Of a stretch of DNA of 64,000 bases, positions 52,952-60,382 are shown piece by piece. The stretch comes from Methylomicrobium sp051061015 (GTDB taxonomy: Bacteria > Pseudomonadota > Gammaproteobacteria > Methylococcales > Methylomonadaceae), in NCBI GenBank assembly GCA_051061015.1, contig JBPFEG010000017.1, forward strand, positions 62,001 to 126,000, read 5' to 3'. Made by a program: the position numbers and the translations under genes. Under the pieces are notes generated by a model, which worked only from the letters and a program-made list of their open reading frames with translations, did not search any database and was not told where the DNA came from. Each line of letters starts with the position of its first letter. Positions within the stretch are counted from its first letter, which is position 1.

Positions 52952-53647
52952 TCAATCCAGATTTACCTGGGCACTCCTGACCATGAAGCTGACAAGACGA
53001 TTGTCAGCAGGGTGAAAGAATGCTTCGAAATTCTTCGCAAAACCAGGACGTTTGGCCAACCGATGGCGGACCTCTGATCCGACCGCGTTCGCAAGAAAAT
53101 CCGCAATCTCTAGTGCTGGTTCACGAGCAGATTTGGGCATCCAAGAAAATCCGACAGGAATTGCTTTGCCGTCTTCATACAATTCGAACGTGCCGAATGC
53201 ATTCTCAATCATTGGTGCTAACCTCTCTGAATGCTCGAAAATGATCTCTACAGACTGAAATGGTTGCCACTTCATCATATGAAGTAAGCGTAGTTTTAAT
53301 GCTTCACTTATTAATATGAACGGAGTAAGGGCGTCATCTATATCTGTCTCAACAGAGCAGATAACGCCGAATCGAGATATCGGCTGTATTTTGAAAAAAC
53401 CACTAATAGCATTTATCTGCTCTTGGGATGGCTTGACTATATCTGCCGCATGCAGTTGCGCATCAGCACTGCCCGCAACAAGTTGCCTGATCTCTCTCCA
53501 AGGTTCTCTAACAATAGTATCTAGTTGCTGCGCTAGAACAGCAAAGCCACCAATGCCAAAAACTTTTTGAAGGGGGTCGTTTAGCAATTCGTGTCCCGTT
53601 TCATCAACGAAAACCACTAAGGAATCTTTTGGAAGATTTAGATGCAT
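52952..53647 (-). CDS. DUF3800-like protein
   Basis: 231 residues. The start, LPKDSLVVFVDETGHELLND, and late EIADFLANAVGSEVRHRL recall DUF3800 proteins, an RNase H-like family with an acidic residue in FVDE(S/T)G and a C-terminal acidic pair (here EIADF). These proteins are often found in mobile or defence islands and may be nucleases, not demonstrated. The similarity is by motif, so the family call is moderate. The gene has lower GC than the nif genes around it, hinting at acquisition. No partner gene is evident. Confidence 0.6.
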   Translation of the reverse strand: MHLNLPKDSLVVFVDETGHELLNDPLQKVFGIGGFAVLAQQLDTIVREPWREIRQLVAGSADAQLHAADIVKPSQEQINAISGFFKIQPISRFGVICSVETDIDDALTPFILISEALKLRLLHMMKWQPFQSVEIIFEHSERLAPMIENAFGTFELYEDGKAIPVGFSWMPKSAREPALEIADFLANAVGSEVRHRLAKRPGFAKNFEAFFHPADNRLVSFMVRSAQVNLD

Positions 53648-53746
53648 AGCTACAGTTGGATCTATTGGGCATAAGTAGTCATTATAAAGACGTGTAGGTT
53701 AAGTTGCATGCTTTTCACAACCCAACAGGGCTGAGCCGATGCGGTT

Positions 53747-54586
53747 TCAAGCCTCCGCCAAGCCGAGCAACTCCAGGCATTCGGCATCGATCAAAGTAAA
53801 ACCCAGCCGCTCGGCGAAGCGCTTTTCCTTGTCGGTCGGGTTCTCGCGGAAAAACCAGCCTTTATGTTCGTCCGCCCCGTACACGATATCGCTCATCACC
53901 ATCCGTTCCGAATCCCGGTTCAGCGGCAGGCCGAGCAGCAGGTATTTTTTGCCTTTGCGGTATTCCTTCAGAAAATCCGGAATCGCGAAGCCGCCCATCA
54001 GTTCGGTGATGTAGTCGACGTAATCAGCGTCGGAGGCGATGTAATTCGATTCCGGTTTCGGCGTGCCCATCGGCTTGAATAGGATCGGCAAAGAAGTATC
54101 GACCTGTCCCTGATCGATTTCACGGTAGCTTTCGCAGTCATAGTGAAAAATTTTGAAGCGATAATTGCTGCCGGCTATCCGCGCGACGCCGACTATCAGC
54201 GTGTGCTCTTCGTCGGCATAACTGTCCTGCAACTGCGTGTCGCGGTTGACGTCGACCACATAGTTCGGCTTCCATTCGCTCAGCCAGTCGTGCACCGCAG
54301 CCCGCGTCCACTGGCTGTCCTTGTAGACCTTGTCGAGAAACTGGGTCAGGAAGCTGCGACCGCGCTTCAACTCCTGATTCATCGCCGCGCGCGGAAATTC
54401 GTACATCAATTTCGGGGCCATCGGCTTGCCGCCGTTCATCGCCAGAATCAGGCTGTTGCTGTCGGCGGGCATCGGCGCACCGTTCAGTTTGCTGGTGACG
54501 TCGAACAGCACGCCGGGCCCGAGGTAAGGCACGACCTGGTGATCGTAAAGGCCGCTCAGAATTTCGGAAAAAACCGCATGGGACAT
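53747..54586 (-). CDS. SIR2-like protein of the nif region
   Basis: 279 residues from the ATG at 54586, which has AAGGAG seven bases upstream. HQVVPYLGPGVLFDV (about 17-31) resembles the first glycine-rich NAD-binding turn of SIR2-like domains, and PNYVVDVNRDTQLQDSYADE (about 107-126) fits the next strand with the V-x-T/N-N-x-D region; the C-terminal part includes KYLLLGLPLNRDSERMVMSD. No zinc cysteines of classical sirtuins occur. SIR2-like domains hydrolyse or bind NAD. The gene diverges from nifHDK and has its own sigma-54 promoter and NifA box, so it should be made only during nitrogen fixation. Its role is unknown; regulation or protection of nitrogenase is inference. Confidence 0.7.
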   Translation of the reverse strand: MSHAVFSEILSGLYDHQVVPYLGPGVLFDVTSKLNGAPMPADSNSLILAMNGGKPMAPKLMYEFPRAAMNQELKRGRSFLTQFLDKVYKDSQWTRAAVHDWLSEWKPNYVVDVNRDTQLQDSYADEEHTLIVGVARIAGSNYRFKIFHYDCESYREIDQGQVDTSLPILFKPMGTPKPESNYIASDADYVDYITELMGGFAIPDFLKEYRKGKKYLLLGLPLNRDSERMVMSDIVYGADEHKGWFFRENPTDKEKRFAERLGFTLIDAECLELLGLAEA

Positions 54587-54623
54587 GATAGAACTCCTTA
54601 AATTACAAAACCTGTCTTTGTCC

Positions 54624-54641
54624 AAGCAAAAATCAATCCAG
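54624..54641 (-). promoter_or_regulatory. Probable sigma-54 promoter of the SIR2-like gene
   Basis: Minus-strand CTGGATTGATTTTTGCTT has GG at 54639-54638 and GC at 54627-54626, ten bases apart, with a good -12 half (TTTTGCTT) and a weaker -24 half. Predicted start about 54614, 28 bases before the ATG. Confidence 0.6.
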
Positions 54642-54740
54642 TTTTTCGAAAATTCCATTCAAATTTTAATAAATCAAGGTAAACCGGGCCATCACGAGCC
54701 GTATCAAGACGATTGTCATTATATTCCTGGCTTCGCAATA

Positions 54741-54756
54741 TGTCGGATTCATCACA
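54741..54756. promoter_or_regulatory. NifA upstream activator site for the SIR2-like gene
   Basis: TGTCGGATTCATCACA is an exact TGT-N10-ACA box about 100 bases upstream of the -24 element at 54639, the normal spacing for NifA activation. Confidence 0.62.
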
Positions 54757-54801
54757 AAGATGTAAGGTAGGTTCGCGTACCTTCACTAAATACCGCTACA
54801 G

Positions 54802-54878
54802 CCCCCCTCTTTGTAAAAGAGGGGTTAGGGGAGATTTTCTAAAATAAATCCCCTCGATCCTCCTTTTTCAAAGGGGGA
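54802..54878. repeat. Inverted pair of CCCCTTT-type palindromic repeats
   Basis: CCCCTCTTT-GTA-AAAGAGGGG forms a 9-bp hairpin at 54804-54824; a weaker copy (CCTTT-TTC-AAAGG) lies in opposite orientation near 54860-54875, with GGGGAGATTT facing AAATCCCC between them. It belongs to the repeat family that flanks the DUF559 gene near 62.2-62.6 kb. Confidence 0.6.
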
Positions 54879-54900
54879 AGCCGTGCAGCCCTATCTTCCT

Positions 54901-54932
54901 CATCGTTCCCATGCTCCGGCGTGGGAACGATG
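54901..54932. repeat. CATCGTTCCCA hairpin between two NifA boxes
   Basis: Perfect 11-bp arms CATCGTTCCCA and TGGGAACGATG with a 10-base loop. It lies between the NifA box of the SIR2-like gene and that of nifH, and is related to the GTTCCC hairpins between nifD and nifK. Confidence 0.6.
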
Positions 54933-54952
54933 TATTACCTTTTTTTATTCCA

Positions 54953-54968
54953 TGTTGCTAACGCCACA
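54953..54968. promoter_or_regulatory. NifA upstream activator site of nifH
   Basis: TGTTGCTAACGCCACA is an exact TGT-N10-ACA box, about 97 bases before the nifH -24 element. Confidence 0.75.
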
Positions 54969-55062
54969 TCCCCTCACAAAATGTAAGGTATGAAACCAGC
55001 GCATTATCCGGCAGAATAATTTGTTTTGAATAAAAAACAATAGCTTATAAACACATATCACT

Positions 55063-55078
55063 TTGGCACAGCCATTGC
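55063..55078 (+). promoter_or_regulatory. Sigma-54 promoter of nifHDK
   Basis: TTGGCACAGCCATTGC is a near-ideal -24/-12 element (GG at 55065-55066, GC at 55077-55078). Predicted start about 55090, 35 bases before the nifH ATG. Confidence 0.9.
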
Positions 55079-55124
55079 TTTACCTCAATTGTTATCAACA
55101 ACCCGTTAACAAGAGGAGAAGATC

Positions 55125-56006
55125 ATGGCATTACGTCAATGTGCTATTTACGGTAAGGGTGGTATCGGTAAATCCACCACCACGCAAAACCTGGTTGCCG
55201 CGCTAGCTGAAGCGGGCAAGAAAGTCATGATTGTCGGCTGCGATCCGAAAGCCGACTCTACCCGTTTGATCCTGCATGCAAAAGCGCAAAACTCGATCAT
55301 GCAGATGGCTGCCGATGCCGGCAGCGTCGAAGATCTGGAACTGGAAGACGTATTGAAAGTCGGCTACGGCGATATCAAATGCGTTGAATCCGGCGGCCCG
55401 GAACCCGGCGTCGGCTGCGCGGGCCGCGGCGTTATCACCGCGATCAACTTCCTGGAGGAAGAAGGCGCTTACGACGAGGATCTGGATTTCGTTTTCTACG
55501 ACGTGCTTGGCGACGTCGTCTGCGGCGGATTCGCGATGCCGATTCGCGAAAACAAGGCGCAGGAAATTTATATCGTCTGCTCCGGTGAAATGATGGCGAT
55601 GTATGCGGCCAATAACATCGCCAAAGGGATTGTGAAATACGCCAACTCGGGCGGCGTCCGTCTGGCCGGCTTGATCTGCAACTCGCGCCAGTGCGCCCGC
55701 GAAGACGAACTGATCATGGAACTGGCCGCACGCCTGGGTACGACAATGATTCATTTCGTGCCGCGCGATAACGTGGTGCAACGCGCCGAAATCCGCCGGA
55801 TGACCGTGATCGAGTATGAATCAACCGCGAAACAGGCCGACGAGTATCGATCCCTGGCGAACAAGATCATCAACAATAAGAACTTTGTGATTCCAACGCC
55901 TATTACGATGGACGAACTGGAAGACCTGTTGATGGAGTTCGGCATCATGGAAGAGGTGGACGAGAGCATCATCGGTAAAACCGCGGCAGCCGAAGCGAGT
56001 GCTTAA
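55125..56006 (+). CDS. nifH: Nitrogenase iron protein NifH
   Basis: 293 residues, preceded by AGGAG. Dinitrogenase reductase passes electrons to the MoFe protein with ATP hydrolysis. Visible features: P-loop GKGGIGKSTT (residues 10-19), 4Fe-4S ligands Cys97 (GVGCAGRG) and Cys132 (VVCGGF), and Arg100, the residue ADP-ribosylated by DraT in bacteria that have it. The sequence is of the molybdenum-nitrogenase group. First gene of the plus-strand nif operon, 110 bases before nifD; the spacer contains a GTTGGGTTGG-type hairpin that may stabilise the nifH message. Confidence 0.98.
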   Translation: MALRQCAIYGKGGIGKSTTTQNLVAALAEAGKKVMIVGCDPKADSTRLILHAKAQNSIMQMAADAGSVEDLELEDVLKVGYGDIKCVESGGPEPGVGCAGRGVITAINFLEEEGAYDEDLDFVFYDVLGDVVCGGFAMPIRENKAQEIYIVCSGEMMAMYAANNIAKGIVKYANSGGVRLAGLICNSRQCAREDELIMELAARLGTTMIHFVPRDNVVQRAEIRRMTVIEYESTAKQADEYRSLANKIINNKNFVIPTPITMDELEDLLMEFGIMEEVDESIIGKTAAAEASA

Positions 56007-56025
56007 TGTAATTGCCCCTTTGTCG

Positions 56026-56056
56026 TTGGGTTGGCTGACGCCAGCCCGACCTACAG
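56026..56056. repeat. GTTGGGTTGG-type hairpin in the nifH-nifD spacer
   Basis: GGTTGGCT and CCAGCCC pair around GACG just after the nifH stop. The motif family is the same as at 6761 and 63644. Such 3' hairpins can protect the upstream message, in keeping with the usual excess of NifH. Confidence 0.45.
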
Positions 56057-56116
56057 CATCACACTTCTAACACCGGTTTGTTGGGAGATTGCCCACGACC
56101 GCAGGAGGATAACATC

Positions 56117-57598
56117 ATGGCTGCCATGACCAGAGAAGAGACCGAAGCGCTGATTCAGGAAGTGCTGGAAGTCTACCCCGAAAAGGCTAAAAAAGACCGC
56201 GCCAAGCATTTAGCGGTCAATGATCAAAGCCAGGAAAAATCGAACAAATGCATTACCTCGAACCGTAAGTCCCTGCCCGGCGTGATGACGATCCGGGGTT
56301 GCGCCTACGCCGGATCGAAAGGCGTGGTTTGGGGGCCAATCAAGGATATGATCCACATTTCGCACGGCCCGGTCGGATGCGGGCAATATTCGCGCGCGGG
56401 CCGCCGCAACTATTATGTCGGCACCACCGGCGTAAATACCTTCGGCACGATGAATTTCACCTCTGACTTCCAGGAAAAGGATATCGTGTTCGGCGGCGAC
56501 AAGAAACTCGCCAAACTGATCGACGAGATCGAAGTGCTGTTCCCGTTGAATAAAGGCATTTCGATTCAGTCCGAGTGCCCGATCGGTCTGATCGGCGACG
56601 ACATCGAAGCGGTTTCGAAGGCCAAGAACAAGGAACACGGCAAAACGATCGTGCCGGTTCGATGCGAAGGATTCCGCGGCGTGTCGCAGTCGCTCGGCCA
56701 CCATATCGCGAACGACGCGATCCGCGACTGGGTACTGGATAAACGCGACGGCGACGACAGCTTTCCAACCACGCCTTATGATGTCGCAGTGATCGGCGAT
56801 TACAACATCGGCGGCGACGCCTGGGCCTCGCGCACCCTTTTGGAAGAAATGGGACTGCGGGTCGTGGCGCAATGGTCCGGCGACGGCACGATCGCGGAGA
56901 TCGAAAAAACTCCGAAAGTGAAGCTAAACCTGATCCACTGCTACCGTTCGATGAACTATATCGCCCGGCACATGGAAGAGAAGTACAGCATTCCCTGGAT
57001 CGAGTACAACTTCTTCGGTCCGACCAAGATCGCGGAAAGCCTGCGCAGAATCGCCGCGCATTTCGACGACACAATCAAGGAAGGCGCGGAGCGCGTGATC
57101 GAGCGCTACAAGGCAGAATACGAAGCGGTGATCGCGAAATTCAAACCGCGTCTGCAGGGCAAGAAAGTCATGCTGTACGTCGGCGGCTTGCGTCCGCGCC
57201 ATGTGATCGGCGCCTACGAAGACCTGGGCATGGAAGTGGTCGGCACCGGGTACGAGTTCGGGCACAACGACGACTACGACCGCACGATCAAGGAAATGGG
57301 CAATGCCACGTTGCTTTATGACGACGTGACCGGCTACGAGTTTGAAGAGTTCGTGAAGAAGATCAAGCCCGATCTGATCGGCTCCGGCATCAAGGAAAAA
57401 TACATTTTCCAGAAGATGGGCATCCCGTTCCGGCAGATGCATTCCTGGGATTATTCCGGCCCTTATCATGGCTACGACGGTTTCGCGATCTTCGCCCGCG
57501 ATATGGACATGACCCTGAACAATCCGTGCTGGAAAAACATCAAAGCGCCCTGGAAAACCGAGGAGACCGGCAGCGAAGCGGTCAAGGCGGTGGCGTAA
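56117..57598 (+). CDS. nifD: Nitrogenase molybdenum-iron protein alpha chain NifD
   Basis: 493 residues from the ATG at 56117 (GGAGG upstream); the frame is open to 56078 without better start. P-cluster ligands are Cys62 (RGCAYAGSKG), Cys88 (HGPVGCG) and Cys154 (SECPIGLIGDD). FeMo-cofactor ligands are the cysteine in LIHCYRSMNY (about 275) and the histidine in QMHSWDYSGPYHGY (about 443). With NifK it forms the catalytic component that reduces dinitrogen. Length and motifs agree with Azotobacter-type NifD. Confidence 0.98.
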   Translation: MAAMTREETEALIQEVLEVYPEKAKKDRAKHLAVNDQSQEKSNKCITSNRKSLPGVMTIRGCAYAGSKGVVWGPIKDMIHISHGPVGCGQYSRAGRRNYYVGTTGVNTFGTMNFTSDFQEKDIVFGGDKKLAKLIDEIEVLFPLNKGISIQSECPIGLIGDDIEAVSKAKNKEHGKTIVPVRCEGFRGVSQSLGHHIANDAIRDWVLDKRDGDDSFPTTPYDVAVIGDYNIGGDAWASRTLLEEMGLRVVAQWSGDGTIAEIEKTPKVKLNLIHCYRSMNYIARHMEEKYSIPWIEYNFFGPTKIAESLRRIAAHFDDTIKEGAERVIERYKAEYEAVIAKFKPRLQGKKVMLYVGGLRPRHVIGAYEDLGMEVVGTGYEFGHNDDYDRTIKEMGNATLLYDDVTGYEFEEFVKKIKPDLIGSGIKEKYIFQKMGIPFRQMHSWDYSGPYHGYDGFAIFARDMDMTLNNPCWKNIKAPWKTEETGSEAVKAVA

Positions 57599-57612
57599 AG
57601 CAGATATTCGCT

Positions 57613-57707
57613 GGTTCCCGCGCGCTGCGTGGGAACCCGTTCGGCCCGCGCTGCGGGCCGGGGCGCGGCGCGCCGAAAACAGCATTCCCACGCGCGGCGC
57701 GTGGGAA
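57613..57707. repeat. Three GC-rich hairpins between nifD and nifK
   Basis: GGTTCCC/GGGAACC (57613-57619 with 57631-57637), GGCCCGC/GCGGGCC (57643-57649 with 57653-57659) and TTCCCACGCG/CGCGTGGGAA (57685-57694 with 57698-57707). All are perfect. They fill most of the 165-base spacer, which is unusually long for nifDK. Confidence 0.7.
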
Positions 57708-57763
57708 CGAGTTCGAAACCCCAATACGCTGTCCACAGATTAGTGGCGCGTTAGGAGATCATC

Positions 57764-59335
57764 ATGAGCCAACAAGTCGACAACATTCAACCCAGCTATC
57801 CTTTGTTCCGTACCGACGAATACAAGGATAACCTGGCCAACAAACGCGCGGAGTACGAAGAGCGTCATCCGCAGGAGAAGATTGACGAAATCTTCGAGTG
57901 GACCACTACCAAGGAATATCAGGAACTGAACTTCAATCGCGAAGCGCTGACCGTGAACCCGGCCAAGGCCTGCCAACCGCTCGGCGCGGTGCTTTGCGCT
58001 TTGGGTTTCGAAAAGACGCTGCCTTATGTCCACGGCTCGCAAGGCTGCGTGGCCTACTTCAGGACTTATTTCAACCGCCATTTCAAGGAACCGGTATCGT
58101 GCGTATCAGACTCGATGACCGAGGACGCGGCGGTATTCGGCGGCCAGAAAAACATGTTCGCCGGGCTCGAAAACGCGAAAGCCCTGTATCAGCCCGACAT
58201 GATCGCCGTATCGACGACCTGCATGGCCGAAGTAATTGGTGACGACCTGAACGCGTTCATCAACAACGCGAAAAAAGAAGGCCATATCGAACAGGATTAC
58301 CCAACCCCTTTCGCGCATACGCCGAGCTTCGTCGGCAGTCACACCACCGGCTGGGACAATATGTTCGAAGGCATCGCCCGTTATTTCACGCTGAACTTCA
58401 TGGAAGACAAGGAAGTCGGCTCGAACGGCAAGATCAACTTCGTGCCCGGCTTCGAGACTTACCTCGGCAACTTCCGGGTGATCCACCGGATGATGAAGGA
58501 AATGGGGGTCGATTATTCGCTGCTCAGCGACCCGACCGAAGTGCTCGATACGCCGGCCGACGGCCATTTCCGCATGTATGCGGGCGGCACCACGATGGCC
58601 GAAATCAAGGACGCCCCGAATGCGATCGACACGATCCTGCTGCAACCCTGGCAGCTGGAAAAAACCAAGAAATACGTGCAAAACACCTGGAAGCATGAAG
58701 CTCCCAAACTGAACATTCCAATGGGTCTCGAGTGGACCGACGCGCTGTTGATGAAGGTATCCGAACTGAGCGGCAAGCCGATTGCGGAATCGCTCGAAAA
58801 AGAGCGCGGACGGCTGGTGGACATGATGACCGACTCGCATGCCTGGCTGCACGGCAAAAAATTCGCGCTGTACGGCGACGCCGATTTCGCGCTGGGCATG
58901 ACCAAATTCCTACTCGAACTGGGCGCGGAAGTGACCGACGTACTGGTCAGCCATGCGAACAAACGCTGGAAAAAGGCCTGCGAAGAAGTTTTGAAAGCCT
59001 CGCCTTACGGCCAAAACGCGACCGTGCATATCAGCTGCGACCTCTGGCATTTCCGTTCGCTGATGTTCACCAACAAGCCGGACTTCATGATCGGCAACTC
59101 CTACGGCAAGTTCATTCAGCGCGATACCTTCTACAAGGGCGAGAAGTATGAAGTGCCGCTGATCCGGATCGGCTTCCCGATCTTCGACCGCCACCATCTG
59201 CACCGGATGACCACGCTCGGTTACGAAGGCGCGATATACATGCTGACCACGCTGGTCAATGCGGTTCTGGAGCGGCTGGACAAGGAAACCATCGGCATGG
59301 GCACCACGGACTATAACTACGATTTGATCCGTTAA
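57764..59335 (+). CDS. nifK: Nitrogenase molybdenum-iron protein beta chain NifK
   Basis: 523 residues, AGGAG seven bases before the ATG. P-cluster ligands occur in KACQPLGAV (about Cys70), GSQGCVAYFRTYF (about Cys95) and VSTTCMAEVIGDD (about Cys153). HISCDLWHFRS and NSYGKFIQRD in the C-terminal half are typical of the beta chain. It pairs with NifD in the alpha2-beta2 MoFe protein and carries the P-cluster side facing NifH. The length equals that of Azotobacter NifK. Confidence 0.98.
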   Translation: MSQQVDNIQPSYPLFRTDEYKDNLANKRAEYEERHPQEKIDEIFEWTTTKEYQELNFNREALTVNPAKACQPLGAVLCALGFEKTLPYVHGSQGCVAYFRTYFNRHFKEPVSCVSDSMTEDAAVFGGQKNMFAGLENAKALYQPDMIAVSTTCMAEVIGDDLNAFINNAKKEGHIEQDYPTPFAHTPSFVGSHTTGWDNMFEGIARYFTLNFMEDKEVGSNGKINFVPGFETYLGNFRVIHRMMKEMGVDYSLLSDPTEVLDTPADGHFRMYAGGTTMAEIKDAPNAIDTILLQPWQLEKTKKYVQNTWKHEAPKLNIPMGLEWTDALLMKVSELSGKPIAESLEKERGRLVDMMTDSHAWLHGKKFALYGDADFALGMTKFLLELGAEVTDVLVSHANKRWKKACEEVLKASPYGQNATVHISCDLWHFRSLMFTNKPDFMIGNSYGKFIQRDTFYKGEKYEVPLIRIGFPIFDRHHLHRMTTLGYEGAIYMLTTLVNAVLERLDKETIGMGTTDYNYDLIR

Positions 59336-59341
59336 TCGTAG

Positions 59342-59369
59342 GGTGGGCACGGCTCTGTCTGTGCCCACC
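59342..59369. repeat. Hairpin after nifK
   Basis: GGTGGGCAC and GTGCCCACC, perfect 9-bp arms around ten bases, seven bases after the nifK stop. It could attenuate read-through into nifT or protect the nifHDK message. Confidence 0.5.
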
Positions 59370-59426
59370 GTCAGCTGGAAGGTGGGCAAATTGCCCTCCC
59401 TATGCCATTTATTTTTGGAGAACCCC

Positions 59427-59639
59427 ATGCCCAGCGTCATGCTCAGAAAACGCGAAGACGGCAAGTTGCTGTTTTACGTGGCCAAGAAAGATCTGGAAGA
59501 AACGATAGAATCGATCGAGTTCGACAGCCCCGGCAAATGGGGCGGCGAAGTCGTGTTAGGCGACGGGTCCCGGTATTATTTCGATCTTCTGGATGCGCCG
59601 CCGAAAATTCCCATCACATTGCAAGCGAAACGCTTATAA
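59427..59639 (+). CDS. nifT: NifT/FixU family protein
   Basis: 70 residues from the ATG at 59427, with TTGGAGAA upstream. MPSVMLRKREDGKLLFYVAK and KWGGEVVLGDGSRYYFDL are the NifT signature, a small beta-barrel-like protein. It always follows nifK in this type of cluster. Deletion in model diazotrophs has little effect and its exact role is not known. Confidence 0.95.
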   Translation: MPSVMLRKREDGKLLFYVAKKDLEETIESIEFDSPGKWGGEVVLGDGSRYYFDLLDAPPKIPITLQAKRL

Positions 59640-59649
59640 GGAGGCCGCC

Positions 59650-59850
59650 ATGGCTTTATATATTGTTGCCGAAGAATGTATTTCCTGCGGAGATTGCAAA
59701 CCGGTGTGCCCGACCGATTCGATCAAGGAAGGCCCGGTCGTGTTCGAAATCAGTAAAAAAACCTGCACCGAATGCAACGGCGATTACGATCAGCCACAAT
59801 GCGTGAAAGTGTGCCCGATCGACAATTGCATTTTGCCGCTCGTCGCATAG
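59650..59850 (+). CDS. fdxN: 2[4Fe-4S] ferredoxin, FdxN-like
   Basis: 66 residues, AAGGAGG before the ATG. First cluster motif CISCGDCKPVCP and second CTECNGDYDQPQCVKVCP with the longer spacing (C-X2-C-X8-C-X3-C) typical of nif-linked FdxN ferredoxins. Such ferredoxins are low-potential electron donors to NifH or to NifB-linked cofactor assembly. Position 10 bases after nifT implies cotranscription with nifHDKT. The Rnf complex encoded upstream is a likely source of its electrons. Confidence 0.88.
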   Translation: MALYIVAEECISCGDCKPVCPTDSIKEGPVVFEISKKTCTECNGDYDQPQCVKVCPIDNCILPLVA

Positions 59851-60076
59851 GGTGGGTTGCGACTGCATGGATGCAGGAGGTAGAGCAACGCATGGAGCAT
59901 TTGCCGAGGTGCGCCATAATCCAACCGATCCGGCTCCACAATTTGTTCCGCGCGCCTAACCCACCTTTCACAACCAGTCTTGTAAATTGTCATCAGAGAA
60001 ATGGTGGGTTACGACGCGCGGAAAAGACGGTTGACTCGTTACAGCTCTTCAAATGCGCGCCGTAACCCACCCCACA
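59851..60076. repeat. Repeat-filled spacer with GGTGGGTTACG inverted element
   Basis: GGTGGGTTACG (60003-60013) and its perfect complement (60061-60071) bound a 69-base element. To its left, GCAGGAGGTAGAGCAACGCA at about 59873 repeats the core of the element after nifA. The two insertions explain the long gap between the ferredoxin and the DUF6129 gene. Confidence 0.6.
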
Positions 60077-60106
60077 ATGAGCCGGCTTAAAAACGGAGAC
60101 ATCCTC

Positions 60107-60373
60107 TTGATCAGCCCAGACCTCCTAGAAAGCATCGCGCTCGCGATCAATGCCCATGCGCTTAACGAGTCTGTTGTAGCGCTACTCAGAAGTGAATATC
60201 CCAGCATCCACTTCACCTATTGCATGGAAGACGACATCGGCAATCATCAGCCGATGCTCGAACAGCCCGGATTCAACCTGTACCTGGTCGACGGCCGCGA
60301 ACATTGCCTGTGCCTGACCCGCAATTACGAACATGCCTCCGGCATCGTGATTGCCGAAGTCATCGAAGACTAA
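60107..60373 (+). CDS. DUF6129 family nif-associated protein
   Basis: 88 residues from a TTG at 60107, which has GGAGA seven bases upstream; the ATG at 60077 lies next to the repeat element and has no ribosome site. The segment ISPDLLESIALAINAHALNE and YEHASGIVIAEVIED correspond to a small protein found after nifT in Azotobacter-type clusters. It holds three cysteines (FTYCMED, EHCLCLTRN). Function unknown; conserved position suggests nitrogenase maturation. It ends nine bases before the LRV gene start. Confidence 0.75.
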   Translation: MISPDLLESIALAINAHALNESVVALLRSEYPSIHFTYCMEDDIGNHQPMLEQPGFNLYLVDGREHCLCLTRNYEHASGIVIAEVIED

Positions 60374-60382
60374 GTGACTTCG

